Source of the DNA: Chrysogorgia sp. JL179-B06
Taxonomy: Eukaryota; Cnidaria; Anthozoa; Scleralcyonacea; Chrysogorgiidae
Reading direction: 5' to 3'
NCBI GenBank assembly: GCA_035772405.1
Contig: JAYKKM010000031.1
Location: 1-64,000, forward strand
Length of the DNA stretch: 64,000 nucleotides
In this document: in pieces, positions 10,554-20,600 of the stretch
Layout: every line of letters starts with the position of its first letter
Position numbering within the stretch: position 1 is the stretch's first letter
Program-made: the position numbers and the translations under genes
The notes under the pieces: model-generated
Databases searched by the model: none
What the model was told of the DNA's origin: nothing
What the model saw: the letters and a program-made list of their open reading frames with translations, nothing else

Positions 10554-11447
10554 CAACGAGAAAGTTTTTTATTTTTTTTATAAAATAACACCATTAAATT
10601 AACAATAAAGCCATGAAAAATGCAGATTTAACTGTTATAATTAAGAGGCGTTGCTAGGAAGCCTTTGTAGAAAACACGTTGACGATTTTAGCGATGAAAA
10701 TGTACTCAACGTTGCAGTCCAGGGTTTCTTTGACTTCCTTTTGTGATTTAAACCATTTAAAATCCGTCAAAAACGACAAAATCTACGCGAGGGATCACGT
10801 CAGCTTATGCTTTATTGAGTTATAATGACACGGTTTTGAGATCAGTAACCAATCAGATAGCGAGTTATCGCTCATTTGCTTCCGGTTATTTTATAATATG
10901 CAATACTCATTAATAATTAACGAAGAAAGAAAAATAAATTGATGCCTCAATAATAGTATATGTATCCTGATTTATTACATAAACTTTTCGTTCGATTTTC
11001 TCAGTCAAAATCATTTAATAACTTTAGGATTATGAAAATTACAAAATCATTCGTTTACATGCATTCGTATCATTCGTGTTAGTGTTGTATTGGATATACA
11101 ATCTCTCGCCTTCGGCTCAAGCTCCGATACAACACGGCCGCTCGTTGTAAATAGTACATATATATAAAATTATAATATATTCATATTTAAATTTTTGCTC
11201 ACACTTTGTATATATATAAACACTGTACTAGCTTACTTTCTTAGTTATGATGATGTCGTTGTATACGACGAAAGCTTAACTCATTAAACCACCATTTTTA
11301 CAGTAACAGTTGGCCGCATTTGCATTTTTACAATTTTTAGTACATATATTCTGGCACTCGAAATTTTCCATATCGACTTTGAACTGATTCTCCCATGCCA
11401 CATGTGAAGTAACTGTTATGGTTTTTTTTATTTTTGTCTTGCTAAAG
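10554..11447. other. TMEM53 upstream region with single satellite monomer and hairpin
   Basis: Shared by all gene copies. A single ATTCGTTTACATGCATTCG satellite-type monomer lies at 11047-11072. It is followed by a hairpin pairing GTGTTGTAT with ATACAACAC (about 11076-11138). A pyrimidine tract ending in GCTAAAG precedes the coding exon. No TATA element or first exon could be assigned. Confidence 0.5.
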
Positions 11448-12495
11448 CATACGTTTTATGAGCGATCGAGACCATTCTCCAGTACTAGTCCTAAACATGT
11501 AGTAATGAAACACATTCCGAGTCAGGCCAAGTCTACTGCTGAGGGTGGCAATACTATGGTGATTTTATATGGCTGGCTTTTAGCAAAAAGTAAACATCTG
11601 GAGAAATTTGGTGATCTTTATAGTCGTCACGGAGCTGATGTCGTTACAGTTAAACCCAACGTTGCTGAGGTATACTATGGAATAACAAATTAATATTTAC
11701 ATAAAATTAGCCACATCGCTGAAGAAATATTGAAAATTGTTTCTATGTAAAACAAAAATAATAATTTGAATGTGTCGCTTGGTACTGTACTGCGCACTAC
11801 ACTGACTGCATTTCACACCGCACCGCACTGCACACCGCACCGCACCGCACCGCACCGACTCTGATTCTCGTTTCATCCGGGTTTAGGTTCTTCGACCGAA
11901 GAAAGCCGAAGAGATAGCCTCGAGGATTCTCGATACTCTCGAGTCGTCCACCAATCAGCATAAGCCAATCCTTATCCATGCTTTCTCGGTAGGTGGGTAT
12001 TTCTACAGCCAGACATTGAACAAGATTATCACCGAGCCAAGGTATGCTTCAGTTAAAGATCGCATCATCGGGCAAATCTTTGACAGTCCAGTTGATATTG
12101 ATGATATCCCTTTTAGTATATCCAATGCAACCACCGATAACCGTTTGTTGAAGAACTCTTTAATGTTTATTGTTGATTCGTATTTAAAACTGACTCGTAA
12201 ATACACGATGGACAAATACATTGCCCGATCCAAACTCTTCTTCAATAATCCTGTTCGTTCTCCCGCCTTGTTCCTATTTTCAAATGACGACCCCGTTTCA
12301 TCACCGGAAGGATGCGAGAGATGCATTGCGTTATGGAAGGACCAATTCAGCATGGATGTGACGTCAAAGAAATGGGATAGATCATCCCATGTCTCTCATT
12401 TTTATAAGCATCAAGAAGAGTACACATCACTTTTGGTGGAATTTTTAAAGAAAGTTGGTGTTATTGGTCGCGATGTTCGTGTGGACAAAATATAA
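11448..12495 (+). CDS. TMEM53/DUF829-like alpha/beta hydrolase, copy 1
   Basis: Two exons are supported: 11448-11669 and 11887-12495. The intron opens GTATAC and closes TTTAG, both phase 0, giving 276 residues. The family is the TMEM53/DUF829 alpha/beta-hydrolase group, whose biochemical role is poorly defined. Visible landmarks are the N-terminal strand VILYGWLLAKSKHL (residues 38-51), a nucleophile elbow HAFSVGG with Ser108, a candidate acid in FSNDDPVS (208/209), and a candidate His in SSHVSHF (242 or 245). All triad positions are therefore filled. A polypyrimidine tract and AG sit directly before 11448, so an upstream first exon is likely; an in-frame ATG at 11418 lies inside that tract and is a poor start. 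The N-terminus (RSRPFSSTS) could be targeting sequence. The length is close to vertebrate TMEM53. Confidence 0.8.
11795..11862 (+). repeat. Intronic CACCG/CACTG pentanucleotide tract (short allele)
   Basis: A few CACCG units with a CACTG and TACACTG start lie within the single identified intron of copy 1. The tract is much longer in copies 2 and 3. Confidence 0.85.
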
Positions 12496-12524
12496 GATGA
12501 TTTAAAACAATAAGCCAGTTCTGA

Positions 12525-12730
12525 GTTTCGACTGCGCGTGACATCTGAGATTCGACCGCGTGATATCTGAGATTCGACTGCGCTCAACTGCGCGTGACAT
12601 CTGAGATTCGACTGCGCGTGACATCTGAGATTCAACTGCGCGTGACATCTGAGATTCAACTGCGCGTGACATCTGAGATTCGACTGCGCGTGACATCTGA
12701 GTTTCGACTGCGCGTGACATCTGAGATACC
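12525..12730 (+). repeat. 24-bp repeat just after the TMEM53 stop (about 8 units)
   Basis: Units contain CGACTGCGCGTGACATCTGAG and TT(C/T). They begin about 30 bp after the stop codon and so probably lie in the 3' untranslated region. Copy 2 has about five units at 41725-41850. Confidence 0.85.
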
Positions 12731-12814
12731 TTTTACGATAATCAAAGTCGTTAATTCATACTTAATACATCCAAATCTCGAGTTTTTCAACCTAACAAAT
12801 GTAGCTCTAAAGTC

Positions 12815-12925
12815 TAAAAAGGTTATTGTACTGCCAAAATAGCGTGTTAGTAGTCTAACGTTTCGAGCGAAGGCCCTTACTACTTACACGCTAGTTCGAC
12901 AGTACACCAACCTTTCTAGTTATTT
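12815..12925. mobile_element. Foldback MITE with ACGTTTCGAGCGAAGGC loop
   Basis: AAGGTTATTGTACTGCC and AGCGTGTTAGTAGT pair imperfectly with ACTACTTACACGCT and CAGTACACCAACCTT. The loop holds CTAACGTTTCGAGCGAAGG, a motif I associate with abundant anthozoan repeats. A copy is at about 41935-42045. Confidence 0.55.
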
Positions 12926-13735
12926 GATTTGTATTTCTACATTGCCTACGCAGCACAACACGTTTTGTATATTATTGCTCGCATTCTTCAATGAAGTGGA
13001 TTTTATTGCGAATGCTTTGAATTTGAAACTTCAAACTGGTTTATTGAAAGACGTTTTATATAATAACATTTTGAAAAGGAGTGATTGACCGAAAGTTGAG
13101 TTTCTATAATAGTATAAAAACACGGAAATGTTCTCGCCATTATTGAAGTTTAATAAAAGATTGCTAAATACTCTTTTCAACATAGCTAAAAAGTACTTAA
13201 AGTACGTAATGAATGTGCATGCGCGAAAGTTAGGTTTTTAACACATCCTGTCCAGTAATCAAAATATTTGGATTAAAAGTGGATTAAAATTATATTAAAA
13301 TCTCATTCCAGTCTCTTCTTCTGATTTTCATTTGACATTAAAGGTATACTGCATCCAAAATACAAATGTAGTTCATATGAAAGATCTTACTGACTTTAGT
13401 TTATTTCGAAAGTTTCACCATTCCCATCAATTTAGTTAAGAAGATAGCTGTATCGTCATATCAACTAGCCATAGTTGAAGTTGAAAATTTGAGGATTTTG
13501 GTGCCATATTGCTTTTGAAAATATGACATTGAGTGAATTTTTATCGGAAGTGGAGTTGTTTTGATGGCGATTACACAGTGAAAGTTGCAGTTGTGAATGC
13601 TCTTTGTACGAAAATTATTCGAGATAAACTATTTAGTTCCTCATGCAGGAAAGTAGAGCAACTTCGTAGGCATAATACGAGGGTAGAATTCAGTGACGTC
13701 ACATTTGAGTAACAAATATGGCGTCGAAATTGGAC
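12926..13735. repeat. First copy of an intra-unit duplication
   Basis: About 12918-13735 is repeated, with divergence, at about 15635-16610 in the same orientation (shared landmarks: ATTTGTATTTCTACATT, GCATGCGCGAAAGTT, GAAGTTGAAAATTTGAGG). No gene is seen in either. Confidence 0.7.
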
Positions 13736-13970
13736 TAGCCTGCGAAGCAGGCGTTCAGGCCGATTGGGGGAGGGGGCCAGGGACTGGGGTGAGTGCAGAT
13801 GGAACGCCTGCACGAAAGACCCATGTTTTTGGATTTCTACGTCCACCAGAGGACGCTAAATTCTGATTGGCTAACTCTACTCATTAGTATTCAGGGTTCC
13901 TGTCAGGAAATAAACATTTAAAAATGGCGATTTTTAAATTTAAGATCTTTAACCGATAACTATAGATATA

Positions 13971-14175
13971 AAAGCTTTAACCGATCTTCAGTTCGTTGCT
14001 GGTCGTAGCTTTAAATTAAAACAGGAACAAAAAGTTGCTACGAGGGAGCTGCTGCCAGGAAAATATGTTTTGTTGGTATTACCAACGGGATTTGGCAAGA
14101 GTTATGGATTTGGTAGATTTACGTTCGTGCGAGCGCGTGATTATCAGTCGGCAGGGGAAGCAGCTATATTATTGT
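13971..14175 (+). pseudogene. RecQ-like helicase N-terminal fragment
   Basis: The frame reads FKLKQEQKVATRELL and then LVLPTGFGKS. The KxEQ segment fits helicase motif 0 and LPTGFGKS is the Walker A motif I of RecQ-type DExH helicases, at the usual spacing. The frame continues only about 25 residues before a stop, and DExH motif II and later motifs are absent, so it is a truncated gene. It lies inside the 13736-14875 element. I infer that longer relatives of this element carry a full helicase. Confidence 0.6.
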
Positions 14176-14293
14176 GATTTCTACCTTGTCCTTGTCTTCA
14201 GGTGTTTCAACAATGCTCTCTGGGCCTTCAGAGAATTCCTTCGACGTTTCAGAATAGCGAGACTTACGGCTAAACGTATATAAGTGAGGGTTT

Positions 14294-14641
14294 CTAGCTA
14301 CGTTGTCTTGCATATGAAATTTCTTGGCCAAATCCCATTCTGGAGTTACGGCGTTCGGCAGTCAGATGTCGCTTAATTCTATCAGGGCTATTAATGTTAT
14401 CGGTTGGTGGAACATTGCTGTCTCCTTTCGCATGTGTTAATACTGATTCCATAAAGTTATAAAGTTCAAAAGCATTTCTTATTTTTTCTGCCGCAAGACC
14501 TACAAACCCGCTCGGAGAAAGTTTCACTGCGTAGTAATGCAAGCCGATTGATTCACAAGCCTCAGTCAGAATCAAGTCTGTGCTTCCGGCCATGTCTACA
14601 CGATTGCTTGAATAAATTTTCAAAATAAATCTTGTTTCCAC
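14294..14641 (-). CDS. Unidentified 115-codon frame inside the inverted-repeat element
   Basis: An open minus-strand frame containing DLILTEACESIGLHYYAVKL and SPSGFVGLAAEKIRNAFEL. It has balanced composition and could be a fragment of an element-encoded protein. I do not recognise the family; a chance frame is also possible. Confidence 0.3.
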   Translation of the reverse strand: METRFILKIYSSNRVDMAGSTDLILTEACESIGLHYYAVKLSPSGFVGLAAEKIRNAFELYNFMESVLTHAKGDSNVPPTDNINSPDRIKRHLTAERRNSRMGFGQEISYARQRS

Positions 14642-15039
14642 CAGATGCAGTCAAGCTTTTTACGGAGTTTCAGACATGGATATTTCACGATTCGGCCAGA
14701 AGTGAAATGTTTTAATCATCGAGGAAAGCCCGCTAGTCGCTGATTGGTTGTTTTTGACAGTTTTTCATGTGGGCGGAAATCCAAAAACATGGGTCTTTCG
14801 TGCAGGCGTTCCCTCCTCCCTTCCCCATTTCGCCTTTCCGCTTTCCCCCTCCCCCTAACGCCGCCACGCAGGCTAAAATTGGACAAACTCTCCAACTTCA
14901 ACTAGCCATATTGATTTGAATGCTAAACCTTCGGAAATAAACTCAGTAAGATCTTTCATATAAACTTCACTTGTATTTTGACTGCAGTATCCATTTAAAA
15001 TTATCTATTCAAAATAGTAAAACAGTATTCGATCGTAAA

Positions 15040-15527
15040 AGTGCCTATGCAATGAAAAATTCAGTTGTAAAATAACTCTTTTGTATGAAAGAACTCTTGA
15101 AACTATAAAGACTAACATTTACAACTTTTTCATATCTCACTTCACTCTTGAGATATTAAGATTTGTTTAATATGTAAATGATCATACTTATGACATCACA
15201 ATGCATAATAAATTATTGAAAAATTCTGCATATCTTTACCATTATCACATGGAATCCTTTGATGATATTCATATTTGATCCGCGCACATGCACCTTCATT
15301 TCAAGTGATATATAAGACAAAATAACAAAATCTCAAGGATATATAAGCGTTTTCAATAAGTCATTACGCAGTGTGATGTCATAAGTATGATCATTTACAT
15401 ATCAAACAAATCTTAATATCTCAAGAGTGATATGAAAAAGTTGTAAATGGTTAGTCTTTGTAGTTTCAAGAGTTCTTTCAAACAAAAGAGTTATTTTACA
15501 ACTGAATTTTTCATTGCATAGGCACTT
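15040..15527. mobile_element. Foldback element with about 160-bp arms
   Basis: GTGCCTATGCAATGAAAAAT through ATGATCATACTTATGACATC on the left is mirrored by GATGTCATAAGTATGATCAT through ATTGCATAGGCAC on the right, with few differences. A roughly 170-bp spacer separates the arms. The unit-2 copy (about 42615-43075) has lost the outer left arm. No coding capacity. Confidence 0.85.
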
Positions 15528-15634
15528 AATTAAATATTCTGGTTGCAACCCATGAATAGCCTTATATGTTATAAGTAATACCTTATAAGTAATACCTAGG
15601 TTTTTAGTTGGATATTTCTCCTTTTCTTTGCTTA

Positions 15635-16353
15635 GTTATTTGATTTGTATTTCTACATTACCCACGCAGCACAACACGTTTTATTGCTCAGGTCTATGTT
15701 TTATTGCCCGCATGCTTCAATGAAGTGGATTTTATTGCGAATTCTCATTTGAATTTGAAACTTCGAACTGGTTTATTGAAAGACGTTTTATATAATAACA
15801 TTTTGAAAAGGAGTGATTGACTGAAAGTTGAGTTTCTATAACTGTGTAAAAACACGAAAATGTTATCGCCATTATTGAAGTTAAATAAAATATTGCTAAA
15901 TACTTTTAAACGTAGTTAAAAAGTACTTAAAGTACATAATGAATGCGCATGCGCGAAAGTTTGGTTTTTAGCACATCCTGTCCAGTAATTAAATTATATT
16001 TGGATTAAAAGTGGATTAAAATTATATTAATGCCTCTTCAATTCTGTGTTTCATTTGACCTTGAAAGGATACTCCAGCTAAAATACAAATAGTAGTTTAT
16101 ATGAAGATCTTACTGACTTCAGTTTATTTCCAAAGTTTCAGCATTCCTATTAATTTAGTTAAGAATATATGGCTAGTTGAAGTTGAAAATTTGAGGATTT
16201 TGACGCCATATTGGTTTTAATAATATGACGTCATTGAGTGATTTTTTATCGGCAGTGGAGTTGTTTTGATGGCGATCACATAGTGATAGCTGTAACTTAT
16301 GCATAATACGACATAGAATTCAGAGACGTCAGCATATTTGGGGTTTGCTATAA
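15635..16353. repeat. Second copy of the intra-unit duplication
   Basis: Diverged repeat of about 12918-13735, without the 13736-14875 insertion. Several TGACGTCA-type octamers occur here and in related copies, with no gene attached. Confidence 0.65.
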
Positions 16354-16543
16354 CCCCGGGCGATGATCGAGGATGAGCATGAAAGTTTCTTGGTCAGCAA
16401 CCCCAAAACAACTTAGATCATAACCCTAACCCGCCACCTAATGCATTTTCTAACCCTAACCCCCCGCCTTAAGTGTCTTCTTAAATCCAGTTATTGTGAC
16501 TGCTGACCAACAAGATTTCATGCTCATCCTCGATCATCGCCCG
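16354..16543. mobile_element. TTAA-type MITE with telomere-like core
   Basis: GGGCGATGATCGAGGATGAG and its complement CTCATCCTCGATCATCGCCC form the ends, with TTGGTCAGCA/TGCTGACCAA inside. Flanks are ATAA and TTAA. The core, read in complement, has GGGTTAGGGTT repeats and AGATCTAAGTTGTTTTG-type sequence shared with the MITE at 3926-4145, so they are relatives. The unit-2 copy is at 43660-43930. Confidence 0.75.
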
Positions 16544-17413
16544 TTAAAGCCCGTTATAGAAAAATTCAGTGACGTCATATTTGAGTAACAAATATGGCGT
16601 CGAAATTGGACAAACTCTCCAACTTCAACTAGTCATATCTTCTTAACTTAATTGATTTGAATGCTAAACCTTCGGAAATAAACTAAAGTCAGTAAGATCT
16701 TTCATAATATAAACTTCACTTGTATTCGGGTGATACTAAAAAGTATAGTAAAAAAGATCGTCCAGAAGACGATTGCTTGCGGGAACCATTTTCAACATAA
16801 ATTAACTACCATTTTCAACATAAATTAAATACCATTTTCAACAAAATTAACTACCATTTTCAACATAAATTAACTACCATTTTCAACATTAACATAACTA
16901 CCATTTTCAACATCAATTAACTACCATTTTCATATAATTCAGCATCCTCCATGATACAATATCACGGACGAAAATTGATTTCTGAATCATCAATCATCAG
17001 ACTGATGAGTTCTGAATCTGATTCGCTGCTAGACATTAGAGAGTCGCCGAAAATTATAGTTTCCAAGCACTCTGATGATATCTAAACTCCGAAAGGAGTT
17101 TTATAGAATACCCGTCCACTTTTGAAACCACATTTAAAGGCAGAAATACAAACCAGGTTGCTCTAAAATCTCTTTAAATATAATGTCTAAGGTTTATATT
17201 GTGTGTTCTTGTTGATAGTTATCAAATTAAATGGGGTTTTAAAATAGAACGAAGCAATTGTATATGATGAACTTTCCGTAATTTGACCCTTTTACTAACT
17301 GTCAACAGATACAAATAGCGAAAGTGGACGGGTATTCTGCAATTTAGCGCTCGAAATACGAAGTTCGATTACTAGACTATAACTAACTCCAAAGCAGATC
17401 ATCTTGCGTGACG
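16544..17413 (+). repeat. Shared flank with 23-bp tandem repeat (16787-16935)
   Basis: At 16787-16935 about six units of TACCATTTTCAACATAAATT plus AAC repeat with small variants; the unit-2 copy is at 44843-44975. Around it is collinear unit sequence with no recognised gene. Confidence 0.75.
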
Positions 17414-17439
17414 TCAAAATACATGGTAGACCCATGCTG

Positions 17440-18344
17440 AAAGTCTGGAAGGACATAAGATCGCAATGGTATTTATAGCTGGTCCGACAGCACAGTGGTC
17501 CTGTGTTGGATCAATAACATCGACAAAAAGTGGGAGCAGTTTGTTGCGAATAGAGTGGCAAAGATCATGCAAAAGGCAGGAATACAGTGGAAATACGTAC
17601 TGTCCTACAGGGGAGAAACCAGCTGACATCGGAAGTAGAGGAGCTAAGGTGGTCAACCTGAGGGAATCATATGGTAGAAGGAACCCAAGTAATTAGCAAG
17701 AGAAGAGAATTGGCCTAAATTAATGGAGTGGACTTGAACCAACCAAATAAGTAAACGAGGAAGGAAGGATCCGGAATCAATTGCAAATGAGGTCAGTTGA
17801 GGTGGAAACAAGTGGTTTACAAAAGCCGATCAAGAAACACTGCAGCTCTGGAAAGTCCTACGAGTATTGCATAACTTGGGTCCACTGTGCGCATACGAAA
17901 CCAAAAACCTGTGGTGTACTTTCCACTCAAGAAATCCAGCAAGTAGAAAAGTTTCTTGTCAAGAAAGATAACTCAGAAAAGAAAAAACTCAGAAAGATAA
18001 CTCAGAAAGCTTCAACATTGAATCCTGATTATGAGCATATCTCACTACGACTTGATCTGGAGCCCGACAAAGGTGTCCTTCACTGTAAAAGACGCGTCAT
18101 GGGGGAGTATCCAGCGTATATATATATATATACGAACAAAGGGCAAGATTGTTAATTCAAGATGCACACACCATGAGGACACTTCACGGAGGGGAGTCAA
18201 ACATGGTAAAAGTTAGAGAAAGGTGGTGGATAGAGAAACTTAGAAGATCGGTGAAGACGGAAATACACAACTGTTACCATCCAATCCGATTGCTCAACTA
18301 CCCGGATTTGGAACACAACTATAGGAGAAAGAGCTCTTCAAACA
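17440..18344 (+). pseudogene. BEL/Pao retrotransposon relic (RNase H to integrase)
   Basis: Fragments in several frames follow the order of a BEL/Pao polyprotein. A stretch near 17505-17690 corresponds to the RNase H end with a PADIGSRG motif. A stretch near 18040-18110 ends DKGVLHCK, just before the integrase. A stretch near 18150-18290 contains the integrase zinc-binding region (DAHTMRTLHGG, VRERWWIEKLRR). Frameshifts, stops and a TATA-rich expansion interrupt it, and there are no LTRs nearby. The 18354-19254 element cuts the integrase. Unit 2 has the same relic, so it predates the duplication. Confidence 0.75.
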
Positions 18345-18547
18345 GTGGGAGTACTCTCTCCTCCGCAGAGGCTTCCAATTCAGTAGAGGGGGCCTATATG
18401 GTTCGGATAAGGAATGCGCTAGAGGGTAATGGGACGAGAAAAACCGCTGAAAAACGGAACGCGGGCGAGCGGTGAGAGTTAGCCTCTGCCAGATTTCAGG
18501 ATTTCAGGATTTTTCAGGATTCAGATTCGGATTTTTCATGTAACATG

Positions 18548-18690
18548 CACGGCGGAGACGGGGGGGCTGGGGGGGCCCCCCACTTTTCTCTGGAATATCT
18601 AAATCGAGGTTTTTCCGTACGGTGTATTCTTTGGAAATTAATTTCCCCGCTTCTAGCCCCCCCACTTCAAAACACGCTCCGCCGCCCCTG
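18548..18690. mobile_element. Nested hAT-like MITE
   Basis: The ends CACGGCGGAGACGG and, in complement, CAGGGGCGGCGGAGCGTG frame G-runs and C-runs (GGGGGGGCC and GGGCCCCCC). The related sequence at about 4284 is uninterrupted (ATGTAAGGAGACATG). The flanking octamers GTAACATG and GTAAGGAG only partly agree, so the target duplication is not certain. Confidence 0.5.
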
Positions 18691-18762
18691 TGTAAGGAGA
18701 CATGCGACCAAGAGCGTTTGGCTGACGTCTTAATTTATGTATTTTAACGTTGTTTTGATGCG

Positions 18763-18883
18763 ATGGAAGAGCCGGATGATAATTTACACTCGAGCCAGAA
18801 GGCAGTTGCTGTTGATATGAACTGTTCTGTAGATTCTAAAGACGATATTTCGAGCACATCGTTCCAAGATATCTCGATCAATG
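18763..18883 (+). CDS. Exon-like segment carried by the element (MEEPDDN...)
   Basis: An ATG opens a 40-codon frame beginning MEEPDDNLHSSQKAVAV and ending at AATG|GTAAGTTT, a strong splice donor. The acidic, Ser-rich composition looks like a protein N-terminus. The older copy at about 4360 has a stop and a broken donor. No second exon is present within the element. It could be the first exon of a captured host gene or of the family's own transposase; I do not recognise it. Confidence 0.4.
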
Positions 18884-19263
18884 GTAAGTTTGTCTAGAAC
18901 AAACGGGACAACAAGTTTTTCCGCTGCGTCAAGCTAGAAGAAACTCTGTCATGAATCAGTATTCAGATTATAAACGTATGTAATGATGTTGCTTTCTCGA
19001 ATATATCAACATGAATTATTCAGATTAAGGTACGTTTAATGTTGTTCTCTCGAGTCTCGAATATATCAAAGAAGATTGCGCCCCCGGTTTGGCGCCATAT
19101 TTAGCCTGAAATCTAGCTAATTACTCTCGTTTCTCCGCTCGCCCGCGTTCCGATTTTCAGCGGTTTTTCTCGTCCATTACCCTCTAGCGCATTCCTTATC
19201 CGAACCATATATAGGCCCCCTCTACTGAATTGGAAGCCTCTGCGGAGGAGAGAGGTGGGAGTA

Positions 19264-20488
19264 GATTTTAAGAGAAGCTTAGGTCTCGCACAAGATTATT
19301 CGCTAATTATTTTGAATGTCTGCGGTTCAGCAGTGGACCCACCATATAATATAGGGACGAACCCACCATATAAAATGGCACCTAGGTCACATGCTAAAAG
19401 CCGTTTTTTCCTAGATGTTGGCCGGCATTTATAGAATTCGTTCTTCCGTTGAGCCGCGAAGAAATTTGTCAAGGCCAAGGGAAATAATTTGACCAAAATT
19501 CATTGTTGAATCATTCGAGCAAATAAAACAAGGATAATTTGTCAAGGAAACATTTCGTGTTCAAACGTCGAACATTTCATGAGTCCAACTCAATGCAAAT
19601 GAACTTAAACAAAAGAGTTTCCTAATAGCGTAGAGTCTGGCTGCTATTAATAACTTAAAAAGCGGACAAACAAACCAAATTTGACTCACAAATTATTGCA
19701 AATAAGCAATTTCTTTTGTTATGGCCGCAATAATTATGGGTAAAAGCGGACAAACATCGGTACTGACGTCATCTCGACGGAGCGCTATTTTCAATTTCAT
19801 GAAAAGTTCGACGTTTGACCCGGGCCTTAACGAGGCGAGAAAGGCTCATTTGCATGCATATAAAATAATTTACACTAGAGCAAAACATTCACATTGTTTG
19901 GCATTCTCAGTAATTCACGGCAACCCAGGACGGGGACGTTGTTCAAACAAAAGAAACTTTATGCAAAACAAAAAGAATGAATGATTTTTATTCGAAGAGT
20001 AATCTCAACGCCGTCCTCGTTCTGTTTAGAACACCATTGAGAGCATTTTCACGTCTTGAGGACGACGGTGACTCACGGAGAGATGAGAGCTGTTCCTTAA
20101 GATTGCACTTAAACACAGACACAACAATCGTTTTAGAAATATTGAAGCGTTTTATCATAAAACAAGCTTTGAGTGTCAAATACGCTAGTCGATCGACCAT
20201 ATGCTTTCATTCAAATGCTAAAATTTATATTTCTTTCACTGCCGTCGCCGTCCTAGATTGCCGTCGTAGATCTTAAAGTCCCTAAAAATAATACGAATCC
20301 GGTTACTTTTGCTCTACTGTAAACGCAGCCTTAGTTAGACAAACGCCATACTCAAAATTCACCTGCGCGCCCCACTGCGGTTTACATAATGCAGTCTAAA
20401 TATTCAATGAACATGACATTCGATACCAGAATACAAAGTTCATCCGGAAATTGCCCGTCATGCGAGTTTCCTTGGACGACCTTGCTTC
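19264..20488. other. Collinear unit sequence; BEL/Pao tail then unidentified
   Basis: The first part matches 52330-52470 of unit 2, where the integrase core relic continues. After about 19500 no gene is recognised, although the sequence is well conserved between units. A CRE-type octamer TGACGTCA at about 19764 follows a possible ATG context; no protein is supported. Confidence 0.4.
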
Positions 20489-20600
20489 TCAGGCTCTGTG
20501 AACATTTTCAAAGAATGTCTGCATTATCCGTCGCAATTCGTCATCCATCTCTTCGCTTGCAAACTCTGCATAGTTTTTCAAGAAAGGATTCTGGAGCAGC
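20489..20600 (-). pseudogene. Damaged copy of the 4953-5145 coding-like exon
   Basis: The minus-strand frame reads LLQNPFLKNYAEFASEEM and DDELRRIMQTFFENVHRA, then meets a stop where the older copy continues. The acceptor AG is kept. A small deletion explains the truncation. The unit-2 counterpart is at 53576-53687. Confidence 0.35.

Larger units (their letters stand above)
13736..14875. mobile_element. Long-inverted-repeat element with RecQ-like helicase fragment
   Basis: 1140 bp. The ends are TAGCCTGCGAAGCAGGCGTT and, in complement, TAGCCTGCGTGGC...GGCGTT. The arms stay similar for about 125 bp and include an identical stretch around ACGCCTGCACGAAAGACCC. A 9-bp target duplication AAATTGGAC sits at 13727-13735 and 14876-14884. 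The related uninserted sequence at about 16597 has one copy (CGAAATTGGACAAACTC). Internal content is a helicase fragment on the plus strand and an unidentified frame on the minus strand. TSD size and arm length fit Mutator-like or foldback types, but no transposase is present. Confidence 0.8.
18354..19254 (+). mobile_element. 901-bp long-inverted-repeat element with 9-bp target duplication
   Basis: Both ends read CTCTCTCCTCCGCAGAGGCT inward, and the arms are nearly identical for about 120 bp. The 9-bp target duplication GTGGGAGTA lies at 18345-18353 and 19255-19263. Unit 2 at about 52312 has a single GTCGGAGTA and no insertion. The interior holds a plus-strand exon-like segment with a strong splice donor and a nested G/C-rich MITE. 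This fits a Mutator-like non-autonomous element that may have captured a gene piece. A degraded relative is at 3829-4900. Confidence 0.88.

Noticed and set aside
11418..11693. A 91-residue protein ending YYGITN as the complete product
   Set aside because: The ATG lies in the polypyrimidine tract of an acceptor, and the tail is intron; splicing at 11669/11887 continues the hydrolase fold in all three copies.
17466..18475. Host genes from the frames in this interval
   Set aside because: The motifs and order are those of a broken BEL/Pao polyprotein, duplicated with the unit.
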